Numbered from the stretch's first letter, positions 12,562 through 22,473 are shown. The stretch: 64,000 nt of DNA from Salinicola acroporae (GCF_003206615.1 NZ_PZJW01000006.1:496001-560000), one strand, 5' to 3'. Notes: generated by a model from the sequence alone, not told the origin. Numbers and translations are program-made.

Positions 12562-14019
12562 ATGCAACGCGAGCCACGTGACTGGCTGACATCCTTGCGC
12601 GTCTATCTGCGGGCCCCGGTCATGACCTTGCTGTTCCTGGGGTTTTCCGCCGGCCTACCCTACCTGCTGGTGTTCTCGACGCTTACCGCCTGGCTCGAGG
12701 ATAGCGGCGTCGAAGTGGCCGCCATCGGTTTCTTCAGTTGGGTAGGACTGCTCTATTCGATCAAGCTGTTCTGGGCGCCGATCGTCGACCGCGTCAGGCT
12801 GCCGCTGATCGGGCGCTGGCTGGGCCAGCGCCGCAGCTGGATGCTGCTGGGCCAGTGCCTGATCGGCGGTGGCCTGCTCGGCCTCTCCGGGTTGGACCCC
12901 GCTAACCACCTGCCGCTGGTGGCGGTATTCGCCCTGGTCACCGCCTTCGGCGCCGCGACCCAGGACATCGTCATCGATGCCTATCGTATCGAGTCCGGCG
13001 AAGCGGCCATCCAGGCGGCCATGGCATCGACCTACATCATCGGCTATCGCATCGGTATCGTGATGGCTGGCGCGGGTGCGCTCTATATCGCCGACGCCGC
13101 CTCCTGGGCGGTCGCCTACTTGAGCATGGCCGCGCTGGTGGCGGTGGGCATGATAACCGTGCTGGTTCGGCCGGAGCCGCCTCGTCCGCAGAGCCTCTCG
13201 GTGGTGCTGTTTCATCCCCGGGTCAAGCGCTTCCTGCGCCAGCGCCGACAGCGGCCCGCCTGGCAACGTCAAGCCGGCGCCTGGCTGATCGCCGCGGTGG
13301 TCTGCCCGATCAGTGACTTCTTCCAACGCTACGGCCGGCTGGCGCTGTGGTTGTTGCTCTTCATCGGCATCTACCGGATCAGCGATATCTCGATGGCGGC
13401 GATGGCCAATCCGCTCTACCTGAGCCTGGGCTTCACCAAGAGCGATATCGCCAGTGTCACCAAGGTCTTCGGCGTGCTGATGACCATCGGCGGCGGGGTA
13501 CTGGGCGGCTTGCTGGTGGTCCGCTACGGACTTGGCCGAATGCTGATCTTGGGTGCGCTCGCGGTGGCGCTGACCAATCTGCTGTTCGCCTTGCTCGCCA
13601 CCGGCGGCAACAGCCTGCCACTGCTGGTCGTCGCCATCACCGGCGACAACCTGGCCAATGGACTCGCCAGCACGGTCTTCATCGCCTTCCTGTCGAGCCT
13701 GACCTCGCGTACCTATACCGCGACCCAGTATGCGCTGTTCTCGTCGTTGATGACCCTACCCGGCAAGTTCATCGGCGGTTTCTCCGGCCTGGTGGTGGCC
13801 GATCTCGGCTACGCCAGTTTCTTCGGCATCGTCTGCCTGCTGGGCCTGCCGGCCGTGGCGCTCGCCTGGTGGCTCAGTCGCCGCCTGCCGACGCTCGATG
13901 GTGAAGAGATCGAGACCGGCAGCAAGACGGCTGGGCACCCGGCCCCGACGTTTCAGAAGGGAGAGGCACGCCCGCCGGTGCGTGCCGACGGGCGCCAAGG
14001 CGAGGAGACGGGCCGCTGA
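12562..14019 (+). CDS. ampG: AmpG-type muropeptide permease (MFS)
   Basis: Major-facilitator inner-membrane protein of 485 aa, predicted to import GlcNAc-anhydroMurNAc muropeptides for cell-wall recycling. The start FLGFSAGLPYLLVFSTLTAW is the AmpG signature, followed by FSWVGLLYSIKLFWAPIVDR and TQDIVIDAYRIE, both typical. About twelve to fourteen hydrophobic spans are visible; the C-terminal 50 residues are polar (GSKTAGHPAP). The ATG at 12562 follows GGGAGG by five bases. It is divergent from rfaH (192-bp gap, no clear promoter recognised) and converges on the SEC-C/TPR gene with 18 bp between stops. Confidence 0.9.
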   Translation: MQREPRDWLTSLRVYLRAPVMTLLFLGFSAGLPYLLVFSTLTAWLEDSGVEVAAIGFFSWVGLLYSIKLFWAPIVDRVRLPLIGRWLGQRRSWMLLGQCLIGGGLLGLSGLDPANHLPLVAVFALVTAFGAATQDIVIDAYRIESGEAAIQAAMASTYIIGYRIGIVMAGAGALYIADAASWAVAYLSMAALVAVGMITVLVRPEPPRPQSLSVVLFHPRVKRFLRQRRQRPAWQRQAGAWLIAAVVCPISDFFQRYGRLALWLLLFIGIYRISDISMAAMANPLYLSLGFTKSDIASVTKVFGVLMTIGGGVLGGLLVVRYGLGRMLILGALAVALTNLLFALLATGGNSLPLLVVAITGDNLANGLASTVFIAFLSSLTSRTYTATQYALFSSLMTLPGKFIGGFSGLVVADLGYASFFGIVCLLGLPAVALAWWLSRRLPTLDGEEIETGSKTAGHPAPTFQKGEARPPVRADGRQGEETGR

Positions 14020-14037
14020 ACTGCCCGCCGAAAGCCT

Positions 14038-15858
14038 TCAGCCGAGGGAGGTTCGTTGCCGGGAGAGCCACTCCAGCGCGCCGTCGGATGCCACCCACTG
14101 GTCGCGCATCAGTTGGCGATACTGCCAAGCCTCCGCCCTCGTCCCCGGCTCCGGCATGTCCTCGCCGAGTCGCGCCGGGCGGGGCCTGTCCTCGCAAAGG
14201 ATGGTGAGGATATAGGGGTTGGAAGCGTACACGTCCCGCAGCACGGCAAGCGCATCGTCATGCCGGGTCAGGCGATAGAGCGCCAGCACCCTGCCCATCT
14301 GCACCCCCAGCATCTCGGCGCCTTCCGGCCCCTGCTCGCTCACCGCCAGCGCCTGCTCGTCACGCCCCTCGCGGAGCAGTTGATCGATCACCAGCTCGCG
14401 CAGACCGAGGCTGTCCTCCTCGTCCAACGCCAGCAGGCGCTGGGCGAGTCGACGCGCCTCCTGGCCGGCGCCTCGCTCCATGCCGATGACCAGCGCGAGG
14501 CCGGTCCGCAGCAGCGTGGCATTGTCCGCGTCGTGCCAGGAGAAGGTCCCACCGGCGTCCTCGAGCTGGCTCAGCCAGAAACCGTAGCGCTCGGCCAGCG
14601 GCGTGAAGAAGGTGTCGACCATCCACGGCAAACTCCCGAAGCGACTGGCCAGTGCCAGCGTCAGCGCCTGCATCACGCGAGGCGCGTCGAGCCATTCCGG
14701 ATTCGAACACAGCGCCTGCAGCCACTGCGGTGCGGTCATCCAGGGATCGCCCAGAAACCCGAGTGCTGCATCTTCGTCGATCTCGACTTCGCAGGCCTCG
14801 GCCCAGCCCCGGTAGAGCGACTCCTCTCGGGCGCTGGGCTCGTACAGCAGCGCGCCGTCATCGGCGTGGCTCAACGCGAGGCGTGGCGGCCGCTGCTGGG
14901 TGTGCAGCAACGCCTGCAGCGCCGTCAGTGGGCCGGACAGCGCCTCCTCGGAGTGAATCACCTGCTCCGCCAGCGCTGCCTGGGGATCGTCGGCCAGCTC
15001 GGCAATGAATTCGAGCTGATCCGGGTCCAGGTGATGCTGGCGCGACAGCCGCCGCCACCAGAAGGCCGCCCGCTGCCGCGCCTTGCCGACATTACCCTCG
15101 TGCAGCAGCACCATGGCTTCGATATAGGCCAGGGAGGGCGAGTCCGGCAGGGTCCGCTGCGCGCTCTGGAACGCCTCCCGGGCGCTGGCGAGATCCCCAC
15201 TGTCCAGGTGCATCAGGCAGAGCCGCTCCAACGCCGCGCCGCGCAGAAAGTCAGGTCCCGCCGCCATCACCCGCTCCAGCAGGGCGCCCCGCTTGCGGTG
15301 AAAGCCACGCTCCTGGTAGAGATCGACCAGTATCTCGAACGCCGGCTCGATCTGCTCTTTCAGCGCCTCCCAGTCCCGATTGCCAGCGAACAGTGACTCC
15401 AGGATCTGCTGTGCCCGGCCGTTGTTGCCGCTCTCGGCCGACACGATGCCCGCCTCCAGCAGGGCCTGGGCCGGCGCCTTGCGGCTGTCCAGGGCCGCCT
15501 TCAATGTCTCTCCCCGCCACTCGCGTAGCGACAGCATCCACATGAGATGCCCTGGTATCACGCTGGGCATCTCGACGCGGGCGCAACAGTCGCGGTAGAG
15601 CCGTCCCGAATCGCACCAGCATGGCTCGTCGCGCTTGGGCTCGGCCAGCGGCTCGGTATCGAAGTCACGCCGCTTGAGCGGCGTCTGGTTCCAGATCAAG
15701 GGGGCAAGCGCCTGAGCCAGGTCGAGGCTGCCGCCGCAGTGTTCGACCCCCTCACTGCGGGCCCATGCCATCATCGTCGGGTAGTGTTCATTGGCGCGAA
15801 TCGCCTCGAGGGCACCGCTGGCAAAGCCCAGCAGTTGTTCGACCCAAGCTGTCAGCAT
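14038..15858 (-). CDS. SEC-C motif protein with TPR-like repeats
   Basis: A 606-aa soluble protein of unknown function. A SEC-C zinc-binding motif lies near the N-terminus (PCWCDSGRLYRDCC, Cys 80, 82, 91, 92). SEC-C motifs occur at the end of SecA, in YecA proteins and in various helicase or TPR proteins, usually for protein or RNA contact. The rest is helical, with TPR-like stretches such as GAALERLCLMHLDSGDLASA and SLAYIEAMVLLHEGNVGKAR, then a long region without recognisable motif. No signal peptide or membrane span is seen. The gene stands alone. It could be an adaptor or chaperone-like protein; nothing in the neighbourhood tells more. Confidence 0.7.
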   Translation of the reverse strand: MLTAWVEQLLGFASGALEAIRANEHYPTMMAWARSEGVEHCGGSLDLAQALAPLIWNQTPLKRRDFDTEPLAEPKRDEPCWCDSGRLYRDCCARVEMPSVIPGHLMWMLSLREWRGETLKAALDSRKAPAQALLEAGIVSAESGNNGRAQQILESLFAGNRDWEALKEQIEPAFEILVDLYQERGFHRKRGALLERVMAAGPDFLRGAALERLCLMHLDSGDLASAREAFQSAQRTLPDSPSLAYIEAMVLLHEGNVGKARQRAAFWWRRLSRQHHLDPDQLEFIAELADDPQAALAEQVIHSEEALSGPLTALQALLHTQQRPPRLALSHADDGALLYEPSAREESLYRGWAEACEVEIDEDAALGFLGDPWMTAPQWLQALCSNPEWLDAPRVMQALTLALASRFGSLPWMVDTFFTPLAERYGFWLSQLEDAGGTFSWHDADNATLLRTGLALVIGMERGAGQEARRLAQRLLALDEEDSLGLRELVIDQLLREGRDEQALAVSEQGPEGAEMLGVQMGRVLALYRLTRHDDALAVLRDVYASNPYILTILCEDRPRPARLGEDMPEPGTRAEAWQYRQLMRDQWVASDGALEWLSRQRTSLG

Positions 15859-15979
15859 GGCATTCCTCCGTTTTCTGGTTCCATCCTAGCATGCCGGGCA
15901 AGAGCGCTGGCGAGTGCCGCCACGGGGTGATAATTTAGCCGCCGCCAAACCCCGTCGTCGCCGCCAAAGAGGAGCGCCC

Positions 15980-17893
15980 GTGCTCTTGCCGACTCCGTTT
16001 CGTCGTCCTTCGCAGCCGACGGACAGCGATGCGCCTCAGGTTCGACTGGAACGTGAAGGCCGCAATGAAATCCGGCGGATCACCGCGGCGGTGGAAAAAG
16101 TGCCGTGGACCGTCAGTCTGCTCCAGATCCTGTGGACCGCGGGGCCGGTAACACTGCTGGGTGCCTGGGGGGGCTACCTGCTGGGGTACGGCAAGGCGCC
16201 GACGCTGGAAAACTACATCTTCTTCATCTCGTTCACGGTCATTACCGGTGCGGCGGGGATCATCGCCAACCTGCTGCATCATCTCACCGGCGGACGACGG
16301 CTGGAGCGGACCTCGAACCGCATCGAGCGCGTCATCAAGACGCTGCCGGAATTGCTGCTGGCCACACGCAACCTGATTGTCGAAAGCCTGGAAGGCGATG
16401 CGCGGCGCCGCGAGGCCGCCGCCATGCTGCTGCGCAAGCAGGATCTTTCGCCCGAGGGTGTCGAACTGGCGGCGCTCGAGCTGCTGGACGATCGCGAAAG
16501 CGCGCGCCTGATCGGCCAGATCGACGTCTACCGTCGGGTCGGGCTTCATGCCCGCGTCAGTGACCTGGTCGCCACCTATCGCGACGCGATCGAACCCCGC
16601 TTCACCGAGCTCTACGACCTGGCGCCGGCCGCGATCACGCTGCTGAGAGAGCGCTTCGGAGGCCATGCGCCGGACCCACGCTACGGTGTTCCCCGGGACG
16701 AGCACTTCATCGAGCGCGTCATGGCCGCGATCGAGAGCGACAATGACCTGCTGATGACACTGCAGGACGTCGAGGAGATGGTGATCCTGGCATTCGAACT
16801 GATCAGCGGTCGCCAGATACCGGTGCTTTCGTTCGAATACCGGGGCCGCTGGAAGCTGGCGCGGGCGTTCGACGGCCTCGAGGAGGCGCGGGCCCGGCAC
16901 CGTATCGCCCAGGCCACCGGCCTCTCCCGCCTGAAGGCCCTGAACACCTATCTCATCGAGCACTCGGTGACCCCGCTCGCCGAGAGCGTCGCCGGACAGC
17001 GCGCCGACGCACTGCTGACCCATAGCGTGGCCGCCATCGACGATCTGAGCGAGAGGATCCAGTCGCTGGCCCACGCCATTCACACCGGGCGCAGCGACGA
17101 CCGCCAGACCCTGCGTCGTCAGGCGGAAGTGCTGACCAACGCGATCAAGCTCTACAAGAGCGTCTCCAGTGCCTACAACGAGGTCGGCCGCAGCCACGCA
17201 CATCGGCTGCGAATGGCCCAGCGCTGGGACGCGGTCAGCGCCGACCTCTCCGACAACTCGACCCGTCTGCGACTCGGCCCGGGTCGTCGAGGCCTGCGCA
17301 TCCGCGAGAGCAAGATCGCCCTCGACGACGAAGCCAAGGCCGTCGTCTGCAAACAGCTCGGGCGCTATCTCGAGAAGGCGAACATCGGCACCCTGAGGGA
17401 GAGGCTGCGACAAGCCGAGCGAGACACTCAGCTCAGCGTGGGCGTCGAAAGTGCCAAACGCGTCGCGGTCGAGATATTCCTCGCTCTGGAGCCTCACGTG
17501 CATCTGTCGCGTCCGGCCGTGCAGCGTGCCATCAACAGCACCAACGCGGCGGACTTCGGCCAGCTCGAGCCCAATCTCTCGGTGGCGGCGAAAGCGGCGA
17601 TGGGATCGGCCATGGTTCGCGAGATCGAGACCGACCTGTCGCGCACGGCGGAGTCGCTGGCGCTGGCCCTGGTCAAGCATTACCGGGTCGCTCTGGAACC
17701 GGAGGCGATGGCGTTCCTGCAGCGCCAATACGGTGCCCGGGAGAGCACGCTGCAGATGCTGACCAACGTCAACCTGGAGCGTGGCGAGACGCCCAATGTC
17801 AGCTATCTGAGCATGGCCCCGCCGGCGGTGGGAACGCCCCACCGTCACTGGTACCGCGCCCTGGTGCGCGCGCGCCGCCACCTCGAGAAGTGA
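15980..17893 (+). CDS. Large membrane-anchored helical protein of unknown function
   Basis: A 637-aa protein not recognised as any named family. Two adjacent hydrophobic segments (about residues 42-64 and 77-98: LQILWTAGPVTLLGAWGGYL, then IFFISFTVITGAAGIIANLL) anchor it in the inner membrane. The long remainder, about 530 residues, is charged and almost entirely helical, with many Glu/Arg-rich amphipathic stretches, and looks cytoplasmic. The start is GTG at 15980, chosen because AGAGGAG lies at 15968-15974; an in-frame GTG at 15914 would add a very basic leader without a ribosome site. It has its own transcription unit between the SEC-C gene (divergent) and topB. Confidence 0.65.
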   Translation: MLLPTPFRRPSQPTDSDAPQVRLEREGRNEIRRITAAVEKVPWTVSLLQILWTAGPVTLLGAWGGYLLGYGKAPTLENYIFFISFTVITGAAGIIANLLHHLTGGRRLERTSNRIERVIKTLPELLLATRNLIVESLEGDARRREAAAMLLRKQDLSPEGVELAALELLDDRESARLIGQIDVYRRVGLHARVSDLVATYRDAIEPRFTELYDLAPAAITLLRERFGGHAPDPRYGVPRDEHFIERVMAAIESDNDLLMTLQDVEEMVILAFELISGRQIPVLSFEYRGRWKLARAFDGLEEARARHRIAQATGLSRLKALNTYLIEHSVTPLAESVAGQRADALLTHSVAAIDDLSERIQSLAHAIHTGRSDDRQTLRRQAEVLTNAIKLYKSVSSAYNEVGRSHAHRLRMAQRWDAVSADLSDNSTRLRLGPGRRGLRIRESKIALDDEAKAVVCKQLGRYLEKANIGTLRERLRQAERDTQLSVGVESAKRVAVEIFLALEPHVHLSRPAVQRAINSTNAADFGQLEPNLSVAAKAAMGSAMVREIETDLSRTAESLALALVKHYRVALEPEAMAFLQRQYGARESTLQMLTNVNLERGETPNVSYLSMAPPAVGTPHRHWYRALVRARRHLEK

Positions 17894-17990
17894 GTCGCCA
17901 CCGCCCGCTCCCGTCCGAGCCGGGGCGTTTCCCGCAACGCCATGTCACGGCAGAATCGAGCCTTGACCCCAAGTATCACCGGAGCGCGCC

Positions 17991-20018
17991 ATGCGTTTGA
18001 TCATCGCCGAAAAACCGAGTCTCGCCCGCGCCATCGCGGATGCCCTGCCGGTCAAGGCGACACGCCGCGAGGGCTATCTCGAGGCCGGCGATACCGTGGT
18101 GAGCTGGTGTCTCGGCCATCTGCTGGAGCAGGCCGCCCCCGAGCGCTACGACCCCAGGTACAAGCAGTGGCGGCTGGACGACCTGCCGATCGTTCCCGAG
18201 CGCTGGCAGCTGGTACCCCGCAGCCAGGCAAGGGCGCAGTTGGCCGTCCTGCGCAAGCTGGTCAAAGGGGCCGACAGCGTGGTGCATGCCGGCGACCCCG
18301 ACCGCGAGGGGCAACTGCTGGTTCAGGAAGTCCTCAATCACCTGAACTGGAACCGGCCGACACAGCGTCTACTGGTGCAGGATCTCAACCGACCCGCGGT
18401 GGCCAGGGCGCTCGCCAGCCTCGAGGACAACCAGCGCTATCAGCCGCTCTACGCCGCCGCCGAGGCCCGCTCCCGCGCCGACTGGCTCTACGGCATCAAC
18501 CTGACCCGGGCCTGGACGCTGATCGGGCGCCAAGCCGGGTTCGACGGATTGCTGTCGGTGGGTCGGGTCCAGACGCCCGTGCTGGGACTGGTGGTACGCC
18601 GAGATCGCGATATCGCCGCCTTCGAGCCCAAGCCATTCTATCTGCTGTGGGCCGACCTGAAGGTCGCGAGAGGCGCGTTGAGAGCCTGGTGGCAACCCGG
18701 CGAACGCCATCTGTTGGACGGCACATGTTTTGATGAACAGGGCCGCCTGCTCGATCCGCGCCCGGCCGAGGCGCTGGCGCAGCGTCTCGTCGGTGCCCAG
18801 GGCCATCTCGTCGAACTCGACCAGAAGCGCAAGCGCCAGGCCGCCCCGCTGCCCTATTCGCTGTCGTCGCTGCAGATCGATGCGGCGCGCCGCCACGGCC
18901 TGTCGGCGAAGCGGGTCCTCGACGTCTGCCAGACGCTCTACGAGCGTCACCAGTTGATCACCTACCCCCGCTCCGACTGCCGTTACCTGCCCGCCGCGCA
19001 TCACCGGGAGGCAGCCAGGACCCTGACCGATGCCTGTCGCCTCGATGGCCAGTTGCAGGAGTGGGTCGGGCGGGCGGACTTCGGCCTGCGTTCCAAGGCA
19101 TGGGACGACACCAAGGTCGGGGCCCACCACGCGCTGGCACCAACGGGCCGTCCGGCCGACCTGAACAGGCTGAGCCGCGACGAGGCCAACCTGTTCCGGT
19201 TGATCGCCCGTAACGTGCTGGCCCAGTTCTACCCGGCACTCGAGACCTACGAGACCCGGGCCGTCTTCGAGCTCATCGGCGAGCGCTTCCAGGCCCAGGG
19301 GCGGGAGGTTCTGGAGCCGGGCTGGAAGCCGCTGTTCACGACGCGCGACGACGTGCCAGCCCTGCCGCCGCTGACCAGAGGCGAAACGGCCAGCGTGACC
19401 GACGCCAGCTGCGAGGCTCGCGAGACCCGGCCACCGGAACCCTTCACCGATGCCAGCCTGATCAAGGCGATGATGAACATCGCGCGCTACGTCGAGGATC
19501 CCGCCGTCAAGCGCACGCTGCGCGAGTCCGATGGCCTCGGCACCGAGGCGACCCGTGCTGGCATCATCGAAACACTGCTGACGCGGGGCTATCTGGTTCG
19601 CGATGGAAAAGCGATCAGGGCCACGCGCACCGGCCATGCACTGATCGACTCGCTGCCGCCGGCCGCGACGCGCCCCGAGCGCACCGCCCTGTGGGAGCAA
19701 CGGCTCTCGGCGATCGCCGAGAACCAGGACGCGCCGGCACCATTCCTGACCGCGCTGATCGAGGACCTCCACGCCCTGCTGGCCCAGGCGGACGCCGGGC
19801 GCCTCAATCAGGCGCTCGCGGCCTCGGCCCAGAGCACGGCGCCGGTTACACCACCACCCAAGCGTGGCAGGCGGGCTACCAGCGGGCGTAAAGCCGGAGC
19901 GCGCCGCTCGCGGGGCCATAACTCATCGAGCAGCAGTCGGTCGACATCCGGCTCATCCAACACCACTCCCAAAGGCAAGCCGACCCGGGCTCGGCGTGCC
20001 CGGAAGCCCGACGCATGA
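17991..20018 (+). CDS. topB: DNA topoisomerase III
   Basis: Type IA topoisomerase that cuts one strand and decatenates replication intermediates; 675 aa (E. coli 653). The Toprim domain opens the protein (LIIAEKPSLARAIADALP) and carries HAGDPDREGQLLVQEVL with the Mg-binding acidic pair. The active-site Tyr is in LITYPRSDCRYLP. The C-terminal 70 residues are a low-complexity basic and Ser-rich tail (HNSSSSSRSTSGSSNTTP) without zinc fingers, presumably DNA-binding. The last codon overlaps the start of panE as ATGA, so the two are translationally coupled. Confidence 0.96.
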   Translation: MRLIIAEKPSLARAIADALPVKATRREGYLEAGDTVVSWCLGHLLEQAAPERYDPRYKQWRLDDLPIVPERWQLVPRSQARAQLAVLRKLVKGADSVVHAGDPDREGQLLVQEVLNHLNWNRPTQRLLVQDLNRPAVARALASLEDNQRYQPLYAAAEARSRADWLYGINLTRAWTLIGRQAGFDGLLSVGRVQTPVLGLVVRRDRDIAAFEPKPFYLLWADLKVARGALRAWWQPGERHLLDGTCFDEQGRLLDPRPAEALAQRLVGAQGHLVELDQKRKRQAAPLPYSLSSLQIDAARRHGLSAKRVLDVCQTLYERHQLITYPRSDCRYLPAAHHREAARTLTDACRLDGQLQEWVGRADFGLRSKAWDDTKVGAHHALAPTGRPADLNRLSRDEANLFRLIARNVLAQFYPALETYETRAVFELIGERFQAQGREVLEPGWKPLFTTRDDVPALPPLTRGETASVTDASCEARETRPPEPFTDASLIKAMMNIARYVEDPAVKRTLRESDGLGTEATRAGIIETLLTRGYLVRDGKAIRATRTGHALIDSLPPAATRPERTALWEQRLSAIAENQDAPAPFLTALIEDLHALLAQADAGRLNQALAASAQSTAPVTPPPKRGRRATSGRKAGARRSRGHNSSSSSRSTSGSSNTTPKGKPTRARRARKPDA

Positions 20019-20968
20019 GATCGCGATCACGAGCAACCCGCGCGGTGCCACCGACTGACGACGGGAGCTGGCTGATCGTCGGTGCCGGCGCCCTGGGCCA
20101 GCTTTTCGCGGCGTCACTGGCCCGACGGTTCCCCATCGTCCTGCTTGGCAGGCAGGCGGCCGAGTCTCCTATCCATCTGCGCAGACCCGACGGCGAAACG
20201 TTAAGGATCGCGGTGCCACGCCAGCGACCGGCAGCTTGGGCGGCCGATCGCACCAGCACCGCGGTCCCGACGCTGGTGGTGCTGGCGACCAAGTCCCACG
20301 ATGCGATGGCCGCGCTGGATGCCCTGGCACCGCGGCTCGCTCCGGCCACCCCGCTGCTACTGGTGCAGAACGGATTTCGGACGCAGCCCGCTATCAGCGA
20401 GCGCTGGGCTGGGCCGGTGCTCTGCGCTTCCACCACCGAAGCCGCCTATCGCCCGCCTCCCGGCCCTCAATCCCCGGACGTGGTACATGCCGCCACGGGG
20501 ACAACCTGGATCGGCGACCTCGCCGACCACCACTTCGCGCTGGCGACCAGCGTCGCCCGCCGGCTTGACCAGGCGGGCATTGCCGCGACGCCCTGCCGGG
20601 ACATTCGTCGGCATTTGTGGCACAAGCTCGCGGTCAACGCAGTGATCAACCCGCTGACCGCGTGTCATCGCGTCCCCAACGGCGCCCTGGCCCGACCGGC
20701 GTTTCGACCACGCGTCACGGCGCTGGTGGCCGAGATCGAACGCATCATGCATGCCGAGGGCGTCGCGCCACCGCCGCAGGGTTGGCAGGCCCTGATCGAC
20801 GGCGTGATTCAAGCCACGGCCTCCAATCACTCATCGATGCTCCAGGATGTGCTCGCCAATCGCCCCACGGAGCACGACGCGATCCTCGGGCCGCTGGTCG
20901 AGGCGAGCCTTCGCCATCGCCTCGATGCCCCCGAACTCCAGGCGCTCTGGCGCGCGGCATCTGCTTAG
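20015..20968 (+). CDS. panE: Ketopantoate reductase-like protein
   Basis: Predicted 2-dehydropantoate 2-reductase, which reduces ketopantoate to pantoate with NADPH in pantothenate/CoA synthesis; 317 aa. The N-terminal Rossmann motif is IVGAGALGQLFAASLARR (GxGxxG). Conserved family segments KLAVNAVINPLTACHRVPNG, with the catalytic Lys, and SSMLQDVLANRPTEHDAI follow. The N-terminus has about 17 extra polar residues before the Rossmann strand, and the loop normally reading VQNGMG reads VQNGFR. The ATG lies inside the topB stop (ATGA overlap), a clear operon link to an unrelated function. A different 2-oxo acid substrate cannot be excluded. Confidence 0.88.
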   Translation: MRSRSRATRAVPPTDDGSWLIVGAGALGQLFAASLARRFPIVLLGRQAAESPIHLRRPDGETLRIAVPRQRPAAWAADRTSTAVPTLVVLATKSHDAMAALDALAPRLAPATPLLLVQNGFRTQPAISERWAGPVLCASTTEAAYRPPPGPQSPDVVHAATGTTWIGDLADHHFALATSVARRLDQAGIAATPCRDIRRHLWHKLAVNAVINPLTACHRVPNGALARPAFRPRVTALVAEIERIMHAEGVAPPPQGWQALIDGVIQATASNHSSMLQDVLANRPTEHDAILGPLVEASLRHRLDAPELQALWRAASA

Positions 20969-20983
20969 ACCGGGGTGGCGTAA

Positions 20984-21018
20984 ACAACGGGGCCGGTCAT
21001 CGCGACCGGCCCCGTTGT
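20984..21018. terminator. Bidirectional terminator between panE and the sugar porter
   Basis: A perfect 15-bp stem (ACAACGGGGCCGGTC and its complement) with a 5-base loop lies 16 bp after panE and 25 bp before the sugar-porter stop, between two converging genes. Confidence 0.8.
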
Positions 21019-21042
21019 CCATCCGAGAGTGGCATGGCGCTG

Positions 21043-22473
21043 TCACTCGGCGGCACTCGTCGCCTCGACCGATGACCGCTTCGAATCGCCCCTGGGCTTG
21101 TCCGCCGGAAAGAAGACACCCGCCTTGAGATCGCTCTCGATCTCCTCCAGCGAACGGCCCATCGTCTCGGGTACATAGCGGACGATGAAGACAAGCGCGA
21201 TCGTGGTGATCACGGCATAGAGCCAGAAGGTGCCGGAAGTGCCGAGCGCACTGATCAGCGACAGCGTCGTCAGTGTCACCAGCAGGTTGAAGACCCAGTG
21301 GCTCAACGCGCCCATGCTGGCCCCCTTGCCGCGGACGAACAGCGGATAGACCTCGGCGTTGATCAACCACAGGCAGACGCCGAAACTGCAGTTTAGCGCC
21401 ATGTAGATTGCCAGGCAGGCCACCAGAGCGTACTGACTGAAGGCATCCTCGGGCGCACCGCCCACGAACAGTATCCCCATTATCACCAGCGCAATCGCCG
21501 ACCCGGGGACCATCCACAGCAGGAAGCGTTTCCGCCCGATCCGATCGACCAGGAAAATGCCCAGGATGGTCGCCAGATTGATCAGCACTGCGCCGCCGAT
21601 CGCCGCCAGCACCGAGGCGCTATCGCCGAAACCGGCCTGACTGAGGATGGTTGGCGCGTAGTAGATCAGGGCGTTGTTGCCGGTGATCTGGGAGAACATC
21701 GCGATCCCCACGCCGGCCACCAACGCCGGACGGATCCACGGCTGGAACAGATCGCGCCAGGAGCCCTCGGGGCGCGCCGATACCTCCTTGATCTCGGCCA
21801 TCTCCGACTGCGCCCCCTCCCGGCTGGCACGCACCCGCTCGAGGATACCCAGCGCCTCGGATTCACGCCCCTTGCTCACCAACCAGCGCGGGCTTTCCGG
21901 CAGCACCAGCATGCCCAGCATCAGAATCACCGCCGGGACGGTGCCCAGGCCGAACATCCAGCGCCACTGCTCGCCCAGACCGTAGCCCACCAGGTAGGCG
22001 ACGAGAATGCCGAACACCACCATGAACTGGAACATGACCACCAGCTTGCCGCGGTGCTCCGGCGGCGTGACCTCGGCGATATAGACCGGAATGATCTGCG
22101 TCGCGCTGCCGGCGGAGAGCCCGAGAATGAATCGCGCCGCGACCAGCATGGCGACACTGGTCGAGGCCGCCGAGAGGATCGAGCCGGCGATGAACACCGC
22201 GCCGACCAGCACGATCGTCCAGCGGCGCCCCAGCCGATCGGAGAGCCGTCCGGTACCCACGCAGCCGACGATGGCACCGAGGATGATCGCACCGGTGACG
22301 AGCTGCTTGAGCGTGTCGTCCAGCGCGAACTGCTTGGACAACCCGAGCAGCGCCACGCCGATAATGCCGGTGTCATAGCCGAACAACAGGCCACCAAGTG
22401 CGGCCACGACCGACACCATCACGACCAGCCCCTTGCGCTTCGGGCCGCGACCGGCGGCAGCGATTGCATTCAT
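21043..22473 (-). CDS. Sugar porter family MFS transporter
   Basis: Proton-coupled sugar uptake protein of the inner membrane (XylE/GalP/AraE type), 476 aa with twelve predicted spans. Family motifs are visible: GYDTGIIGVALLGL in span 1, GRLSDRLGRRWT after span 2, VYIAEVTPPEHRGKLV near the middle, PESPRWLVSKGRESEA before the central loop, GRKRFLL after span 8 and RYVPETMGRSLEEIE at the end. The exact sugar cannot be read from the sequence. The ATG at 22473 has AAGGAGAG six bases upstream. The upstream gene on the same strand encodes a P-loop kinase 69 bp away, so the two may form an uptake-plus-phosphorylation operon. Confidence 0.92.
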   Translation of the reverse strand: MNAIAAAGRGPKRKGLVVMVSVVAALGGLLFGYDTGIIGVALLGLSKQFALDDTLKQLVTGAIILGAIVGCVGTGRLSDRLGRRWTIVLVGAVFIAGSILSAASTSVAMLVAARFILGLSAGSATQIIPVYIAEVTPPEHRGKLVVMFQFMVVFGILVAYLVGYGLGEQWRWMFGLGTVPAVILMLGMLVLPESPRWLVSKGRESEALGILERVRASREGAQSEMAEIKEVSARPEGSWRDLFQPWIRPALVAGVGIAMFSQITGNNALIYYAPTILSQAGFGDSASVLAAIGGAVLINLATILGIFLVDRIGRKRFLLWMVPGSAIALVIMGILFVGGAPEDAFSQYALVACLAIYMALNCSFGVCLWLINAEVYPLFVRGKGASMGALSHWVFNLLVTLTTLSLISALGTSGTFWLYAVITTIALVFIVRYVPETMGRSLEEIESDLKAGVFFPADKPRGDSKRSSVEATSAAE

